DNA of 64,000 nucleotides from Affinibrenneria salicis (GTDB lineage Bacteria; Pseudomonadota; Gammaproteobacteria; Enterobacterales; Enterobacteriaceae), in assembly GCF_008710095.1 (NCBI RefSeq), contig NZ_VYKJ01000021.1:3296-67295 (forward strand), read 5' to 3'. The notes under the pieces are model-generated. The model was given only the letters and a program-made list of their open reading frames with translations. It had not been told where the DNA came from and ran no database searches. Shown here piece by piece: positions 26,090-36,071 of the stretch (positions are counted from its first letter, which is position 1; every line of letters begins with the position of its first letter). Both the position numbers and the translations under genes were made by a program.

Positions 26090-27115
26090 TTAATGCGCCT
26101 TACTGGGATCAAAGGCGTCGCGAACCGCTTCGCCGATAAAAATGAGTAGCGACAGCACCAGCGCCAGCACCACGAACACAGTGATGCCGAGCCACGGCGC
26201 CTGCAGGTTGTTTTTCCCTTCCAGCAGCAGCGTACCGAGCGACGGCGAACCGAGCGGCAGACCGAAGCCGAGGAAATCCAGCGAGGTCAGCGTCGTGATG
26301 GAGCCGCATAAAATAAACGGCAGATAGGTAAGGGTGGCGACCATCGCGTTGGGCAACATGCAGCGATACATGATGACGCGATCGCTGACGCCCATCGCCT
26401 GGGCGGCGCGGATGTAGTCAAAGTTGCGCGTGCGCAGGAATTCGGCGCGCACCACGCCGACCAGACTCATCCAGCCGAACAGTACGGTGATGGCCAATAG
26501 CCACCAAAAATCGGGCTGGAGTACGCTGGAAAGCAAGATAATCAGAAACAGCGTGGGCATGCCGGACCACACTTCGATAAAGCGCTGACCCCACAGATCG
26601 AACCAGCCGCCGTAATAGCCCTGAGTGGCGCCTACGGTGATGCCGATCAGGCTGGAAAACAGCGTCAGCGCCAGGCCGAACAGCAGCGAAATACGAAAGC
26701 CGTACAGCACCTGAGCCACCACATCCCGGCCCTGACTGTCGGTACCGAGCCAGTTATGGCGATTCGGCGCCGACGGAAACGGCGTATCGGTGGCGTAATT
26801 GATGGTGGCGTAGCTGAAGCGGACCGGCGGCCACAGCATCCAGCCGTGTCGCGCCAGCTGCTGGGACAGCCAGGGATCGCGGTAATCGGCGGCGGTCGCC
26901 AGCTGTCCGCCGAAGTCGGTTTCCGTGTAGTTGACCAGAGCCGGCGCGTAGAGATGTCCGTCGTAGCGCACAATCAGCGGCTTGTCGTTGGCGATCAGTT
27001 CGGCGCCCAGGCTGATGATAAACAGCAGCAGGAAAAGCCACAGCGACCAGTAGCCGCGACGATTATTTTTGAAGCGCGCCCAGCGCGCCTGATTGATTGG
27101 GCTTAAACGGCTCAT
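26090..27115 (-). CDS. yejE: Microcin C/peptide ABC transporter permease
   Basis: The 341-residue permease has a long periplasmic insert after helix 1 (about residues 35-125) and a binding-protein-dependent transport domain with the EAA loop [20 protein letters not shown]. It is the DppC/OppC-type partner of YejB. Its ATG overlaps the yejB stop by four bases, so the two are translationally coupled. Confidence 0.96.
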   Translation of the reverse strand: MSRLSPINQARWARFKNNRRGYWSLWLFLLLFIISLGAELIANDKPLIVRYDGHLYAPALVNYTETDFGGQLATAADYRDPWLSQQLARHGWMLWPPVRFSYATINYATDTPFPSAPNRHNWLGTDSQGRDVVAQVLYGFRISLLFGLALTLFSSLIGITVGATQGYYGGWFDLWGQRFIEVWSGMPTLFLIILLSSVLQPDFWWLLAITVLFGWMSLVGVVRAEFLRTRNFDYIRAAQAMGVSDRVIMYRCMLPNAMVATLTYLPFILCGSITTLTSLDFLGFGLPLGSPSLGTLLLEGKNNLQAPWLGITVFVVLALVLSLLIFIGEAVRDAFDPSKAH

Positions 27116-28203
27116 TGGCGTCCCTCGAAGTCGATACGCGGGTCAACCAGCGTGTAGGTAATGTCGCTGACGATATTCAGCAGCAGACCTATCAGGGTGA
27201 AGATATACAGCGTGCCGAACATCACCGGGTAGTCGCGCTGCAGCGTGGCGTCGTAGCCCAGCAGCCCCAGTCCGTTCAGGGAAAACATCACTTCAATCAG
27301 CAGAGATCCGGTGAAGAACATACTGATGAAGGTGGCGGGAAAGCCGGCGATCACCAGCAGCATCGCGTTGCGGAATACGTGGCGATAGAGGATTTTATTT
27401 TCATCCAGCCCTTTGGCGCGGGCGGTGATGACATATTGTTTGCGGATCTCATCCATAAAGGAATTTTTAGTCAACATGGTCAGCGTGGCGAAGCCGCCGA
27501 TCACCGAGGCCAGTACCGGCAGCGCGATGTGCCACAGATAATCGGTGATCTTGCCGTACCAGGGCAGCGTATCGAAATTGCTGGACACCAGGCCGCGCAG
27601 CGGGAACCAGTCGAGATAGCTGCCGCCGGCGAATAGCACAATCAGCAGGATGGCGAACAGAAAGGCTGGAATGGCATAGCCGACGATGATCAGCGTACTG
27701 CTCCAGGTGTCGAACGGCGTGCCGTTTCTCACCGCCTTCTTAATGCCGAGCGGAATCGAAACCAGATACACAATCAGCGTGCTCCAGAGGCCGAGGCTGA
27801 TCGATACCGGCATACTCTCTTTAATCAGCTGCATCACCGAGGCGCCGCGGAACAGGCTGTCGCCGAAATCGAAACGAACATAGTTCCACAGCAGGCTGAA
27901 ATAACGCTCATGCAGCGGCTTATCGAAGCCATAGCGTCGGGTGATCTCTTCGATAACCTCCGGGTCCAGCCCGCGCGAACCGCGATAGCTGCCGCCATGC
28001 GCCGGGTTGAGGTTGCCGCCCATGCGCGCCATCGCGCTGTCGCCGCCGCCGGTGAAGCCGCTGCCGTGCCCCAGTTCGATCGCGGCGATCGCCTGATCGA
28101 CCGGCCCGCCGGGCGCCACCTGAACAATGAAGAAATTAATCGTAATGATGGCCCACAGCGTGGGGATGACCAGTAAAAGCCGGCGTAACAGATAAGTTCC
28201 CAC
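27112..28203 (-). CDS. yejB: Microcin C/peptide ABC transporter permease
   Basis: This 363-residue DppB/OppB-type permease begins [19 protein letters not shown] and contains [21 protein letters not shown] coupling sequence (here [20 protein letters not shown]). It starts with GTG at 28203, ten bases after the yejA stop, with a GGAG four bases behind that stop. A glycine-rich, non-conserved stretch (about residues 45-70) matches the variable region of other YejB proteins. Confidence 0.96.
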   Translation of the reverse strand: MGTYLLRRLLLVIPTLWAIITINFFIVQVAPGGPVDQAIAAIELGHGSGFTGGGDSAMARMGGNLNPAHGGSYRGSRGLDPEVIEEITRRYGFDKPLHERYFSLLWNYVRFDFGDSLFRGASVMQLIKESMPVSISLGLWSTLIVYLVSIPLGIKKAVRNGTPFDTWSSTLIIVGYAIPAFLFAILLIVLFAGGSYLDWFPLRGLVSSNFDTLPWYGKITDYLWHIALPVLASVIGGFATLTMLTKNSFMDEIRKQYVITARAKGLDENKILYRHVFRNAMLLVIAGFPATFISMFFTGSLLIEVMFSLNGLGLLGYDATLQRDYPVMFGTLYIFTLIGLLLNIVSDITYTLVDPRIDFEGRQ

Positions 28204-28213
28204 CCTCTACTCC

Positions 28214-30022
28214 TTAGCGGCGCGCTGCCGGCAGTCTGGCGGCCTTGCCGGCGTCATACCACCAGCCGTCAACGCCCAGCGAACGGCTCGGGCGCGAGGC
28301 GGGCATGGAAAATTTGTCCCAGTAGGCGAAACGGTCATGGTTCGAGTACCACATTGGGATCATAAACTGGTTCCACGTCAATACGCGATCGAGCGCGCGT
28401 CCCAGCGACAGCAGCGCCTCTGGTTGGCCCTGATGCTGCACAATCAGTTCGATCAGCCGGTCGATGGCCGGATCCTGCACGCCGGAGCGATTATAGCTGG
28501 AATCGATATACTGTGAGCTCCAGAAGATTTGCAGGTCCGGATTGGGGTACTCGAAGGCGCTGTAGACGGTCGGGATCATATCGAAATCGCGGCTGCGCAC
28601 CCGGTTAATAAACTGCGAGCTGTCCACCTCGCGCAGCGTCATGTTGATGCCCAGACGCCGCAGGTTGTGCTGGAACGGCAGGACGTACTGGGAATTTGAG
28701 CCGCTGAGCAACAGCAGTTCGAAAGTAAAGGGTTTGCCGGTCTGGCGATTGACCAGTTGCTGATTCTTCAACTCCCAGCCGGCCTGACGCAGCATTTCCA
28801 GCGCCTGCAGCAGATGATCGCGATTATAGCCCGAGCCGTCGGAGACGGCGGGCCGCAGGGCGGGGCCGAAGACTTCCGGCGGGATCTGATCGGCCAGCGG
28901 CGTCAGCCAGGCGCGTTCGGCGGCGTCCGGTTCGCCGCGCGCCGCGTAGTCGGTATTCTGAAAGTAGCTGTCGGTGCGCTGCCAGGACTGATAATAAAGC
29001 GCCTTGTTCATCCAGTTAAAATCAAACAGCAGCGACAGCGCCTGGCGCACCCGGCGGTCGGCGAACAACGGGCGCTTAATGTTGAAAGCCAGCCAGCGCG
29101 TATCCTGCGCCGACTGATTGGCCCAGTCCTGACGGACGATAAAACCACGCGCAAAATTGCCGCCCTGATACTGAGTGGCCCAGTGTTTGGGCGAACTCTC
29201 CATGCGGAAATCGTAGGCGCCGGCTTTAAACGCCTCCAGCGCGACGTTATCGTCCAGATAATAGTCGTAGCGGATCTGGTCGAAATTGAAGCGCCCGCGG
29301 TTAACCGGCAGGTCGGCGCCCCAATAGTCCTTAACCCGCGACCAGGTAACATATTGACCCATGCGGTAAGCGGTGATGCGGTAAGGGCCGCTACCCGGCG
29401 GCGGGAAAGCCAGCGGTTCGTTCAGTTTGTGCTGACGCCAAAACTTTTCCGGCATAATGGGCAGAGTAAACAGGCTTAACAGCTGGTCCTTATCCGGTTT
29501 TGGCAGCTCAATGCGCACCGTGCGCGGCGCAATCGCTTTAACCGTGGTGCCTTTATAGTACAGCCGGAACTGCGGCACGCCCTCGGTCATAAACTTAGTG
29601 AAGGTAAAGGCGACGTCGGAGGCCAGAATCGGCGTGCCGTCGTGGAAGCTTGCATCGGGATTGAGGGTAATTTCAATCCAGCGGTAGTCGGCCGGATAGC
29701 GGGCGGATTCGGCGACCAGCGGATAGTAGCTGGCGGGTTCGTCTTCCGACGCGGTGAACAGCGAATCATACATGCGCTCGGTGCGGGCCGCAGGCGAGCC
29801 GCGCATGGAATAGCGGTTGAAGTTGTCATAGGTGCCGATAGCGCTGAGCGTGATGGCGCCGCCGCGCGGCGCGTCGGGATTAACGTAGTCGAAATGCTGA
29901 AATCCCTGCGCGTATTTGGGCTCCCCCAGCAGGGCGAACGAGAAACCCTGTTGACGGTCTTCGGCCTGCAGGCCGAAATGCAGTGTACAAAGTAACACCG
30001 CGATCGCTATTCGCTGAAACAT
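28214..30022 (-). CDS. yejA: Peptide/microcin C substrate-binding protein
   Basis: The 602-residue periplasmic protein has a signal peptide (cleavage near LQA/E, residue 20) and the solute-binding family 5 fold (PDAPRGGAITLSAIGTYDNFN near the N-terminus). It delivers oligopeptides and microcin C to YejBE. It is first in yejABEF, whose order and spacing equal E. coli. In E. coli rtn lies between this operon and mepS; here it is absent. Confidence 0.95.
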   Translation of the reverse strand: MFQRIAIAVLLCTLHFGLQAEDRQQGFSFALLGEPKYAQGFQHFDYVNPDAPRGGAITLSAIGTYDNFNRYSMRGSPAARTERMYDSLFTASEDEPASYYPLVAESARYPADYRWIEITLNPDASFHDGTPILASDVAFTFTKFMTEGVPQFRLYYKGTTVKAIAPRTVRIELPKPDKDQLLSLFTLPIMPEKFWRQHKLNEPLAFPPPGSGPYRITAYRMGQYVTWSRVKDYWGADLPVNRGRFNFDQIRYDYYLDDNVALEAFKAGAYDFRMESSPKHWATQYQGGNFARGFIVRQDWANQSAQDTRWLAFNIKRPLFADRRVRQALSLLFDFNWMNKALYYQSWQRTDSYFQNTDYAARGEPDAAERAWLTPLADQIPPEVFGPALRPAVSDGSGYNRDHLLQALEMLRQAGWELKNQQLVNRQTGKPFTFELLLLSGSNSQYVLPFQHNLRRLGINMTLREVDSSQFINRVRSRDFDMIPTVYSAFEYPNPDLQIFWSSQYIDSSYNRSGVQDPAIDRLIELIVQHQGQPEALLSLGRALDRVLTWNQFMIPMWYSNHDRFAYWDKFSMPASRPSRSLGVDGWWYDAGKAARLPAARR

Positions 30023-30424
30023 CTTGACGTCTTACTCCTGCAATAAAGCGGATTAGCGTACGCTCCTGAAATTGTTCATCTTCATGTCATTTTGGTGTCA
30101 TAAAGACGGATATCCTCTTTTATCATGAATGCGCACGCTTGTCCTGGAATAATCAGCGGTTGAAACGCGATGGAACGTAATGAAAATATTGATATAGACT
30201 CGCCATATTTCGGGCGCGTAAGCGTTGGCGTTTGTGACCGGTCCATCCTCTGGTTTCTTTATCGCGCGGCCGCCGCCAGCGGCGTTCAAACCCGCTCCAG
30301 GCAGCTTCGGGATTAATCCGCCTCGTCCATAGCGTCCATAGAGGACAACGCGTTGCGCTGTTCAAAACGATAACGTTTTGCCCTGCAATTCGAATTGTTC
30401 AGTGTCAGAGTGTAGTGCAGAGAT
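30023..30424. other. Upstream region of yejA, no gene seen
   Basis: About 400 bp separate yejA from the mepS terminator. Open frames here are arginine-rich and without family resemblance. The region should carry the yejABEF promoter; none is convincing by eye. It occupies the place of E. coli rtn, of which no trace is seen. Confidence 0.4.
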
Positions 30425-30458
30425 AAAAAAACGCCGTCTGGTCAGGCGGCGTTTTTTG
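30425..30458 (-). terminator. Terminator of mepS
   Basis: AAAAAACGCCG and CGGCGTTTTTT (around 30425-30436 and 30447-30457) form a stem with T-runs in both directions, about 40 bp past the mepS stop. Confidence 0.8.
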
Positions 30459-30496
30459 TTTCGTTCGGCAATGCTGTTCTGCAGGGGAAGGACAAA

Positions 30497-31081
30497 TCAG
30501 CTATGTTCACCCTTGCTCAGAATCCGACGCGCTTCATGGTAACGTTTTTTCCAGTAGGCTTCGTCCAGGTTGGAGATCATGACGCCTGAACTGGTGGAGG
30601 CATGCACAAATTGCTGATTACCGAGATAGATGCCGACATGGCGACCGGTGGAACCCGCCCGGAACAGAACTAAATCGCCCGGACGCAGGCCGGCGCGCTG
30701 GATTTTCTTACCCACTTCCTGCTGTTCGTAGGTCGAGCGCGGCAAATCCATGCCGAATTGATCGCGAAAAGTACGCTGAACGAAAGCGGAACAGTCGATG
30801 CCGCGTTTGCTGTCGCCGCCTAAACGGTAACGCACGCCTTTCCAGCTGGCATATTGTTCAAGTAACCTGGATTTAATATCCACGTTACGCACCATCGCTT
30901 CAAACTCATCCTGAGAGGCTTGCAGTAAAAGCCCGTTTTTATCATTAACCGCATGCATCTCAGTTTGGGAATTCTGTGAATTAACTGCGTTGTTGCTGCT
31001 ACAGGCGGAAAGCATAATTGCCGCCGCAACGGCAGGGATCGCCCGCCAGATATATCTCAGGATCGGTTGAGATTTGACCAT
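30497..31081 (-). CDS. mepS: Murein DD-endopeptidase lipoprotein MepS (Spr)
   Basis: The 194-residue lipoprotein has a lipobox IMLSAC, so Cys26 is the lipidated residue. The NlpC/P60 domain (about 75-190) shows the catalytic cysteine in [12 protein letters not shown] and histidines in [10 protein letters not shown] and FVHAST. MepS cuts D-Ala-mDAP crosslinks to allow peptidoglycan expansion and is degraded by NlpI-Prc. Length is close to E. coli (188). It is transcribed alone. Confidence 0.96.
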   Translation of the reverse strand: MVKSQPILRYIWRAIPAVAAAIMLSACSSNNAVNSQNSQTEMHAVNDKNGLLLQASQDEFEAMVRNVDIKSRLLEQYASWKGVRYRLGGDSKRGIDCSAFVQRTFRDQFGMDLPRSTYEQQEVGKKIQRAGLRPGDLVLFRAGSTGRHVGIYLGNQQFVHASTSSGVMISNLDEAYWKKRYHEARRILSKGEHS

Positions 31082-31532
31082 TATAGTGATTTTCCCTTGA
31101 AGTCCTTAACGATGAATATCGCTATGCAGTAATTGCCAAACGAAACGAGAGTCGACCATACCCAACATTTTTCAGCTGCGCTCGCTGTCGCCTTTCTGAA
31201 ATTTAAAACCTATTGGGTATAACCAGTGCCGGCCGGCAGTACAATGACCAGGTTTCAGAAATGTGTCACAAAGCACACAAATTCCGTCTCATTATCAGAT
31301 TGTTGCTGCTGGGGTAGGCAAACTTTTCCGAGGTTACCGTAATAAACTGAAGATTGCGAGTGATTTTAAACGCTTGTCTATAAGATTTGGTTATGTAATC
31401 AGCAGAAATATGGCAATGGAAAGGGAATGACATATCTGGATACAGTTTTATCGCTGCCGCGCTAATTCCGCGGCTGACCGCTGGGCGGTCAACAATGCGG
31501 ATAATCGGCAGGCGGATAATATAACAGAAATA
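31082..31532. other. mepS-lpxT intergenic region, no gene seen
   Basis: This A+T-rich 451-bp stretch should carry the mepS promoter and long leader. No open frame, tRNA-like fold or strong terminator is recognised. A small RNA cannot be excluded from sequence alone. Confidence 0.35.
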
Positions 31533-32246
31533 CTAATCAGTCCCGCCGGCGCGGTATTTTCCGGGCAGTTTCCGGTCGAGCCAGTTAATCAATTTATCGC
31601 TGAGCGGCGTCAGTAAACACCAGCTCAGTCCAACCAGCACCACCGATAGCGAGCCGACGGCGATATCGGTAAACCAGTGGGCGCCGATCATCAGGCGCGG
31701 CAGCGAAAAGACGATAACAATCAGTACGCCGAGCAGAAAGGCGCCGCGGGTAAAGTAGCGCAGCATAAAGGCGGCGAAAACCATCAGCATCATGCCGTGG
31801 TCGCCCGGGAAGCTGTCGCTTGAGGCATCTTTGGTGGGGATGCCGGTCAGTTGGCCGACGCGGTTGACGTGCTCAAAGAACAGCGTCGGGCTGGTGTGTT
31901 TCACCGGCAGTAAATGGCCCAGCTGATTCAGCACCGTACCGCAGAGCAGCATCGTGACGCCGATCAGCAGCAGCCGGCGCCGTTCCGGCGGCGCGGCGCG
32001 CAGATAAAAGCGCAGATAGATCAGACCCATAGACAACAGCGCGCAGCCGTCGAACGCGCGATTGTTGGTGATCGCCACCAGACGCAGAAACGACGGGCTG
32101 CTGAGCAGATGCTGGTTGAAGTAGCGGAAAATCTGGCTGTCCAGCGCGAACCAGAAACCGTGCCGTTGTTGCCAGTACCATGACAGAAACAGCGCCAGAC
32201 CCAGTGCGTTAAGCACAATAATATAAAACAGGTTTTTTCGTTGCAT
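31533..32246 (-). CDS. lpxT: Kdo2-lipid A phosphotransferase LpxT
   Basis: The 237-residue PAP2-superfamily membrane enzyme has five or six helices. The three phosphatase motifs are KHTSPTLFF, DSFPGDHG and RLMIGAHWFTD, the latter two with the catalytic histidines. LpxT moves phosphate from undecaprenyl pyrophosphate to lipid A on the periplasmic side, making the 1-diphosphate form. Size and position match E. coli (formerly YeiU). It lies 43 bp from yeiR on the same strand. Confidence 0.94.
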   Translation of the reverse strand: MQRKNLFYIIVLNALGLALFLSWYWQQRHGFWFALDSQIFRYFNQHLLSSPSFLRLVAITNNRAFDGCALLSMGLIYLRFYLRAAPPERRRLLLIGVTMLLCGTVLNQLGHLLPVKHTSPTLFFEHVNRVGQLTGIPTKDASSDSFPGDHGMMLMVFAAFMLRYFTRGAFLLGVLIVIVFSLPRLMIGAHWFTDIAVGSLSVVLVGLSWCLLTPLSDKLINWLDRKLPGKYRAGGTD

Positions 32247-32289
32247 AATGACGGTTCTTGCACAGAGCTAAATTCTGCATCCTGTTGTA

Positions 32290-33273
32290 TCACATCCCGC
32301 TTAAACGAGACTTTAACAGCGCGCTCTGCAGGCTATTCCACTCTTCACGCCGCTCGCTGATTAACTCGATCCGACTGTCGGGCGGCGCAACCGGACGCGT
32401 CTCAATGCGCAGATCCTGTCCCTGACGGTTAATGATTAATGCGCCTTCCTGAATACGCATCACGCCCTTGATCCGTTCGACCGGCGACAGGCGTACCCAA
32501 TCGAGCAGGCGGGCCGTGTCAAACAAGGTTTCCGCAGTAAATACCCAGCCGCAGGCGTAGTACCCCTGACCATCGTTGAGCGAGCGGCGCCACGATTGCC
32601 CTTGCGGCAGGTGAAGGGCGGCCAGTCCGTGCTGTGGATGCGAATGAGGGTGGTGACTGGCGTCGGGCAGCGGGCGTTCGTTGCGGCGCGGGCTGTCGAG
32701 CAGGCCGATATCGATCGCGCCGTGGCTGGCGACGATCACCGGGCGGCCGTCGGCCTGTCGTCGCTGCCACAGCTGCAGCGCGGCGCGGTCAGCCGGCTGC
32801 CCGCGATCCTGTTTATTCGCGATAATTATATCGGCCGCCGCCAGCTGATCGCGGAAATTTTCATTTTGCGTATGGCGTTCATCGCTCAGCTGGCGCGGAT
32901 CGAGCAGGCATAGCGTGGCCTGCAGTTCCAGCCAGGGGCGGTAGGCTTCGCCGGTCAGCATGGCGAGAATTTGCTTCGGGTGTCCGAGCCCGGTCGGTTC
33001 GATCAGCAGCCGGTGCGGTTTTTGCTGCTGCAGCAGCATATTGAGTCCGATCTGCATCGGCAGCCCGTTGACGCAGCACATGCAGCCGCCTGGGATCTCC
33101 TTCAGCAACGCGCCGCTGTCGGACAGCAGCGCGCCGTCGATGCCAATGTCGCCAAACTCATTGACCAGCACGGCCCACTGCTCATGCTGCGGTTTTTGCG
33201 TCAGCAGATGGCGAATGGTGGTGGTTTTGCCACTGCCGAGAAATCCGGTAATCAGGTTAACTTTAGTCAGCAT
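32290..33273 (-). CDS. yeiR: Zinc-binding COG0523 GTPase YeiR
   Basis: The 327-residue G3E-family GTPase has a P-loop GFLGSGKTTT (residues 10-19), the metal-binding GGCMCCVNG motif and an IIANKQDRG-type NKxD motif. A histidine-rich stretch (DASHHPHSHPQHG) lies near residue 200, and a CobW C-terminal domain follows. E. coli YeiR binds zinc and hydrolyses GTP; it is thought to act in zinc allocation under limitation. Position next to lpxT and yeiP is as in E. coli. Confidence 0.93.
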   Translation of the reverse strand: MLTKVNLITGFLGSGKTTTIRHLLTQKPQHEQWAVLVNEFGDIGIDGALLSDSGALLKEIPGGCMCCVNGLPMQIGLNMLLQQQKPHRLLIEPTGLGHPKQILAMLTGEAYRPWLELQATLCLLDPRQLSDERHTQNENFRDQLAAADIIIANKQDRGQPADRAALQLWQRRQADGRPVIVASHGAIDIGLLDSPRRNERPLPDASHHPHSHPQHGLAALHLPQGQSWRRSLNDGQGYYACGWVFTAETLFDTARLLDWVRLSPVERIKGVMRIQEGALIINRQGQDLRIETRPVAPPDSRIELISERREEWNSLQSALLKSRLSGM

Positions 33274-33396
33274 AGAAAGACCTCAATGCGATTGGATGTG
33301 TGAACGCAGGGCGGCGGGCGGAAGCGGGAATAGGGCGTGGCGAGCGGGGTGAAGCCGGCGGCGGTTCATCCCCGCTTTGTCTGCGGCGCGGCGCGG

Positions 33397-33969
33397 TTAT
33401 TCCGCGCGGCCCATATAGCGGCGTTCCGCGATATGAATACGAATTTTTTCGCCGGCGCTCAGATATTCCGGCACCTGAATAACCAACCCGGTGCTCATGG
33501 TGGCCGGTTTGTTGCGCGCGCTGGCCGAAGCCCCTTTGATGCCGGGCGCCGTATCGACAATTTCCAGATCGACGGTCTGCGGCAGTTCCAGCGCCAGGAT
33601 CTGGCCGTCCATCGTCAGGACCTGAATGCCGGGCATGCCGCCTTCAGGAATAAACAGCAGCTCGTCCTCGATCTGCTCTTTTTTGAAATTGTAGGGCGTA
33701 TAGTCTTCATCATCCATAAACACATACTCGTCGCCGTCGATATAGGAGAACGTTACGGTACGGCGGGTGAGGGTAATGGTATCGAGGATATCATCGCCTT
33801 TAAAACGCTCTTCCACTTTCAGCCCGGTGCGTACATCGGAAAAGCGCATTTTATACAGCGTGCTGGCGCCGCGGGCGCTTGGGCTCTGGATATCAATATC
33901 CTTGACCAGCAACAGCTTGCCGTTGTAGTTAACGGCCATGCCGCGTTTGATTTCGTTTGCTCTTGCCAT
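33397..33969 (-). CDS. yeiP: EF-P-like translation factor YeiP/EfpL
   Basis: The 190-residue protein has the three beta-barrel domains of elongation factor P. In the domain I loop it reads [12 protein letters not shown], so it lacks the modified lysine of EF-P and has the arginine loop of the YeiP (EfpL) paralogue. This paralogue relieves stalling at proline-containing sequences independently of EpmA modification. Length is the same as in E. coli. It is alone, 123 bp upstream of yeiR. Confidence 0.95.
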   Translation of the reverse strand: MARANEIKRGMAVNYNGKLLLVKDIDIQSPSARGASTLYKMRFSDVRTGLKVEERFKGDDILDTITLTRRTVTFSYIDGDEYVFMDDEDYTPYNFKKEQIEDELLFIPEGGMPGIQVLTMDGQILALELPQTVDLEIVDTAPGIKGASASARNKPATMSTGLVIQVPEYLSAGEKIRIHIAERRYMGRAE

Positions 33970-34296
33970 GAAGGGACTACCTGTCGAAAAAAGGATTTTT
34001 GTCGCGACACGTTACTCGCGCCGCGTCGTTCAGGCAAGCAGGAATTCGCGTTCGGCGGCGAAGATTTCGCCCGTTGCGTCGCGGCGTCCCGGCGCCGTTT
34101 GCCGGCCGCGTTGAAAAACGGTCCGGCGCTGCACAAAACGGTTCGCCGGCGCCTGACGGCCTGTTATGGTAGAGCGAATTTTATCCGTGGCGGCGCGATT
34201 GCGCCGCGCCGACCAGGCCTGCAGCGCGCGACATGAATGGCGCGCCGGCGGCGGGTTATCCGGCCGCTGGCGGCCATCGTCCAGGAGAAGAGGTTG
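33970..34296. other. Divergent region between yeiP and the YkgJ-like gene
   Basis: No gene or clear regulatory motif is seen in these 327 bp. Open frames are arginine/proline-rich and run antisense to one another. Confidence 0.4.
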
Positions 34297-34551
34297 ATGG
34301 AATGTCGCGCGCTGTGTGGAGCCTGCTGTATCGCCCCGTCGATCTCCAGTCCGCTGCCGGGCATGCCGGAGGGCAAACCCGCCGGCGTGCCTTGTCCGCA
34401 TCTGGATGCGCAGATGCGTTGCGGCCTGTTCGGCTCGCCGCTGCGCCCGGCGGTGTGTCGCAGCCTGCGGCCAACGCGCGAGATGTGTCGTTCGCAGCGC
34501 GATGAGGCCTTGATCTATCTGACCCGACTGGAGAGGCTGACCGCGCCCTGA
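34297..34551 (+). CDS. YkgJ family cysteine-cluster protein
   Basis: The 84-residue protein has cysteines at [34 protein letters not shown] and MCRSQRD. This matches the CxxxCxxCC...C...C..F..RP..C pattern of the YkgJ/YeiW zinc- or iron-sulfur-binding family. E. coli has yeiW of this type between setB and yeiP, so this is probably its orthologue. Function is unknown. The ATG at 34297 follows AGGAGAAGAGG. Confidence 0.85.
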   Translation: MECRALCGACCIAPSISSPLPGMPEGKPAGVPCPHLDAQMRCGLFGSPLRPAVCRSLRPTREMCRSQRDEALIYLTRLERLTAP

Positions 34552-34555
34552 CGTC

Positions 34556-35734
34556 TCAGGCTTCTTTTATACGCCACATGCAGTAGCCGGCGCCGGCCAG
34601 CATGGCCAGCGCGATGAAAAACACGGCGTAGTAACCCCAGATTTCCGCCACCGCGCCGGCCAGCGAGCCGGAAATAATCCAGCCGACGCGGGTCGTATTG
34701 GTAAACAACGTCGTGGCGGCGCCGGCCTGGCCGGGCATCAGATCCTGGAAATACAGCATCCCGATGCCGGCCAGGATGCCGATGAAGATCGCATTGAGCA
34801 ACTGGAGCAGAATCAGCGTTAACGGATGGTCGACCAGCAGCAGGCCGAGATAAAACAGCAGGCCCGCGATCACCGCCGCGCGCATCAACACGCGTTTGCC
34901 GCAGCGGCCGGCGACATAGCCGGCCAGCAACATCACCGGGATCTCCAGTCCGGCGGCGGCGCCCATCAGCACGCCGGCCAGCTTTTCCTCCAGATGCAGT
35001 TCATTGATCAGATACAGCGGCATGTTGATCAGATAAATGCCGTTACAGGTCCACATTAACGTGCAGGCGCCGAATAACAACAGCGTGTCGCGCCGGTTAG
35101 TGCGTGGCGCCTCAAGCGCGGCGCCGGTTTTTGGCGCCGATTTCGGCATCGACGGCAGGAAAAACCAGCCCAGCAGGCCGCAGACGATAAACACCAGCGT
35201 GGCGGCCAGATACATGGCCGGAAAACCAAAGCCGAGCGCCAGGGCGAAGGCGATGGGCGGGCCGATTACCCAGGAGAGCGAAATCTGGGCGCGCATCACC
35301 GAGCTGAACATGGTCGACTCGCGCCCGGCGCTGTCGGCGTATTCGCGCGCCAGCGCAAATAACTGCGGGTTGGCGGTGGCGCCGAAGCTGGACAGCAGCA
35401 CGCCGATAAACAGCAGAATGAAGTAGTTACGGTTCCAGGCGAACAGAAGACAGGCCAGCGCGCCGAGCAGACAGCACTGCAGAATCAGCGTTTTGCGGTC
35501 GCCCTGACGATCGGAGCGGCCGGCGAGGAACTGGCTGACCAGAATGCCGATTACCGCGCTGCCGGTGTAGAACAGGCCGACCATAATCGGCCGCGCCTGC
35601 ACCTCGGTGGAAAGAAACAGGCTGAGCGTCGGCGTCTGCAGCGCCCCGGCGATCCCGGACATAAATGCAATGATTAAAAATGCCGACGAGGTGAGATCGG
35701 GCAGGCGGCGAATGATCGGAACCGGTGTATGCAT
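34556..35734 (-). CDS. setB: Sugar efflux transporter SetB
   Basis: This 392-residue, 12-helix major facilitator protein is close to E. coli SetB (IAFMSGIAGALQTPTLSLFLS, FLAGRSDRQGDRKTLI). SetB exports lactose, glucose and analogues, and has been linked to chromosome segregation through MreB. It is divergent from fruB as in E. coli, so the shared region with Cra sites may affect it as well. Confidence 0.93.
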   Translation of the reverse strand: MHTPVPIIRRLPDLTSSAFLIIAFMSGIAGALQTPTLSLFLSTEVQARPIMVGLFYTGSAVIGILVSQFLAGRSDRQGDRKTLILQCCLLGALACLLFAWNRNYFILLFIGVLLSSFGATANPQLFALAREYADSAGRESTMFSSVMRAQISLSWVIGPPIAFALALGFGFPAMYLAATLVFIVCGLLGWFFLPSMPKSAPKTGAALEAPRTNRRDTLLLFGACTLMWTCNGIYLINMPLYLINELHLEEKLAGVLMGAAAGLEIPVMLLAGYVAGRCGKRVLMRAAVIAGLLFYLGLLLVDHPLTLILLQLLNAIFIGILAGIGMLYFQDLMPGQAGAATTLFTNTTRVGWIISGSLAGAVAEIWGYYAVFFIALAMLAGAGYCMWRIKEA

Positions 35735-35971
35735 GTTTGGCTATAATCAATCAGAATGGGTGAGGGAGAACTCAGGGACGCGATATTCTACGCCGGTTTG
35801 GTTTAGCCTAAAATATCTATCCCGCGCTTTTGCTTCAGCACTTGTTCAGCAGACGGCGCTCTGTGCCGAAGATGTTCAGCCTGATACCGGGAAAAATGTG
35901 CGTAAGGTCAAAAATTCGTTATACCGCAATGAAGAATGCTTGCATAAATGACGTAATAGCAAGAGACTTTT

Positions 35972-35983
35972 TGAAACGTTTCA
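35972..35983. promoter_or_regulatory. Cra (FruR) operator O1
   Basis: TGAAACGTTTCA is a perfect palindromic match to the Cra consensus, 89 bp upstream of fruB. Cra represses fruBKA until fructose 1-phosphate releases it. Confidence 0.88.
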
Positions 35984-36037
35984 GCGACGTTCGTGCGAAA
36001 CGTCTTAGTCGGTTCACTCTTTTTTTCTCATCAAAGC

Positions 36038-36049
36038 TGAAACGATTCA
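36038..36049. promoter_or_regulatory. Cra (FruR) operator O2
   Basis: TGAAACGATTCA is a second near-palindromic Cra site, 22 bp upstream of the fruB start. Two sites ahead of fruB are also found in E. coli. A weaker half-match (GAAACGTC, near 35997) lies between them. Confidence 0.88.
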
Positions 36050-36071
36050 ATTTCAGCAGGAGAGGAGCGTT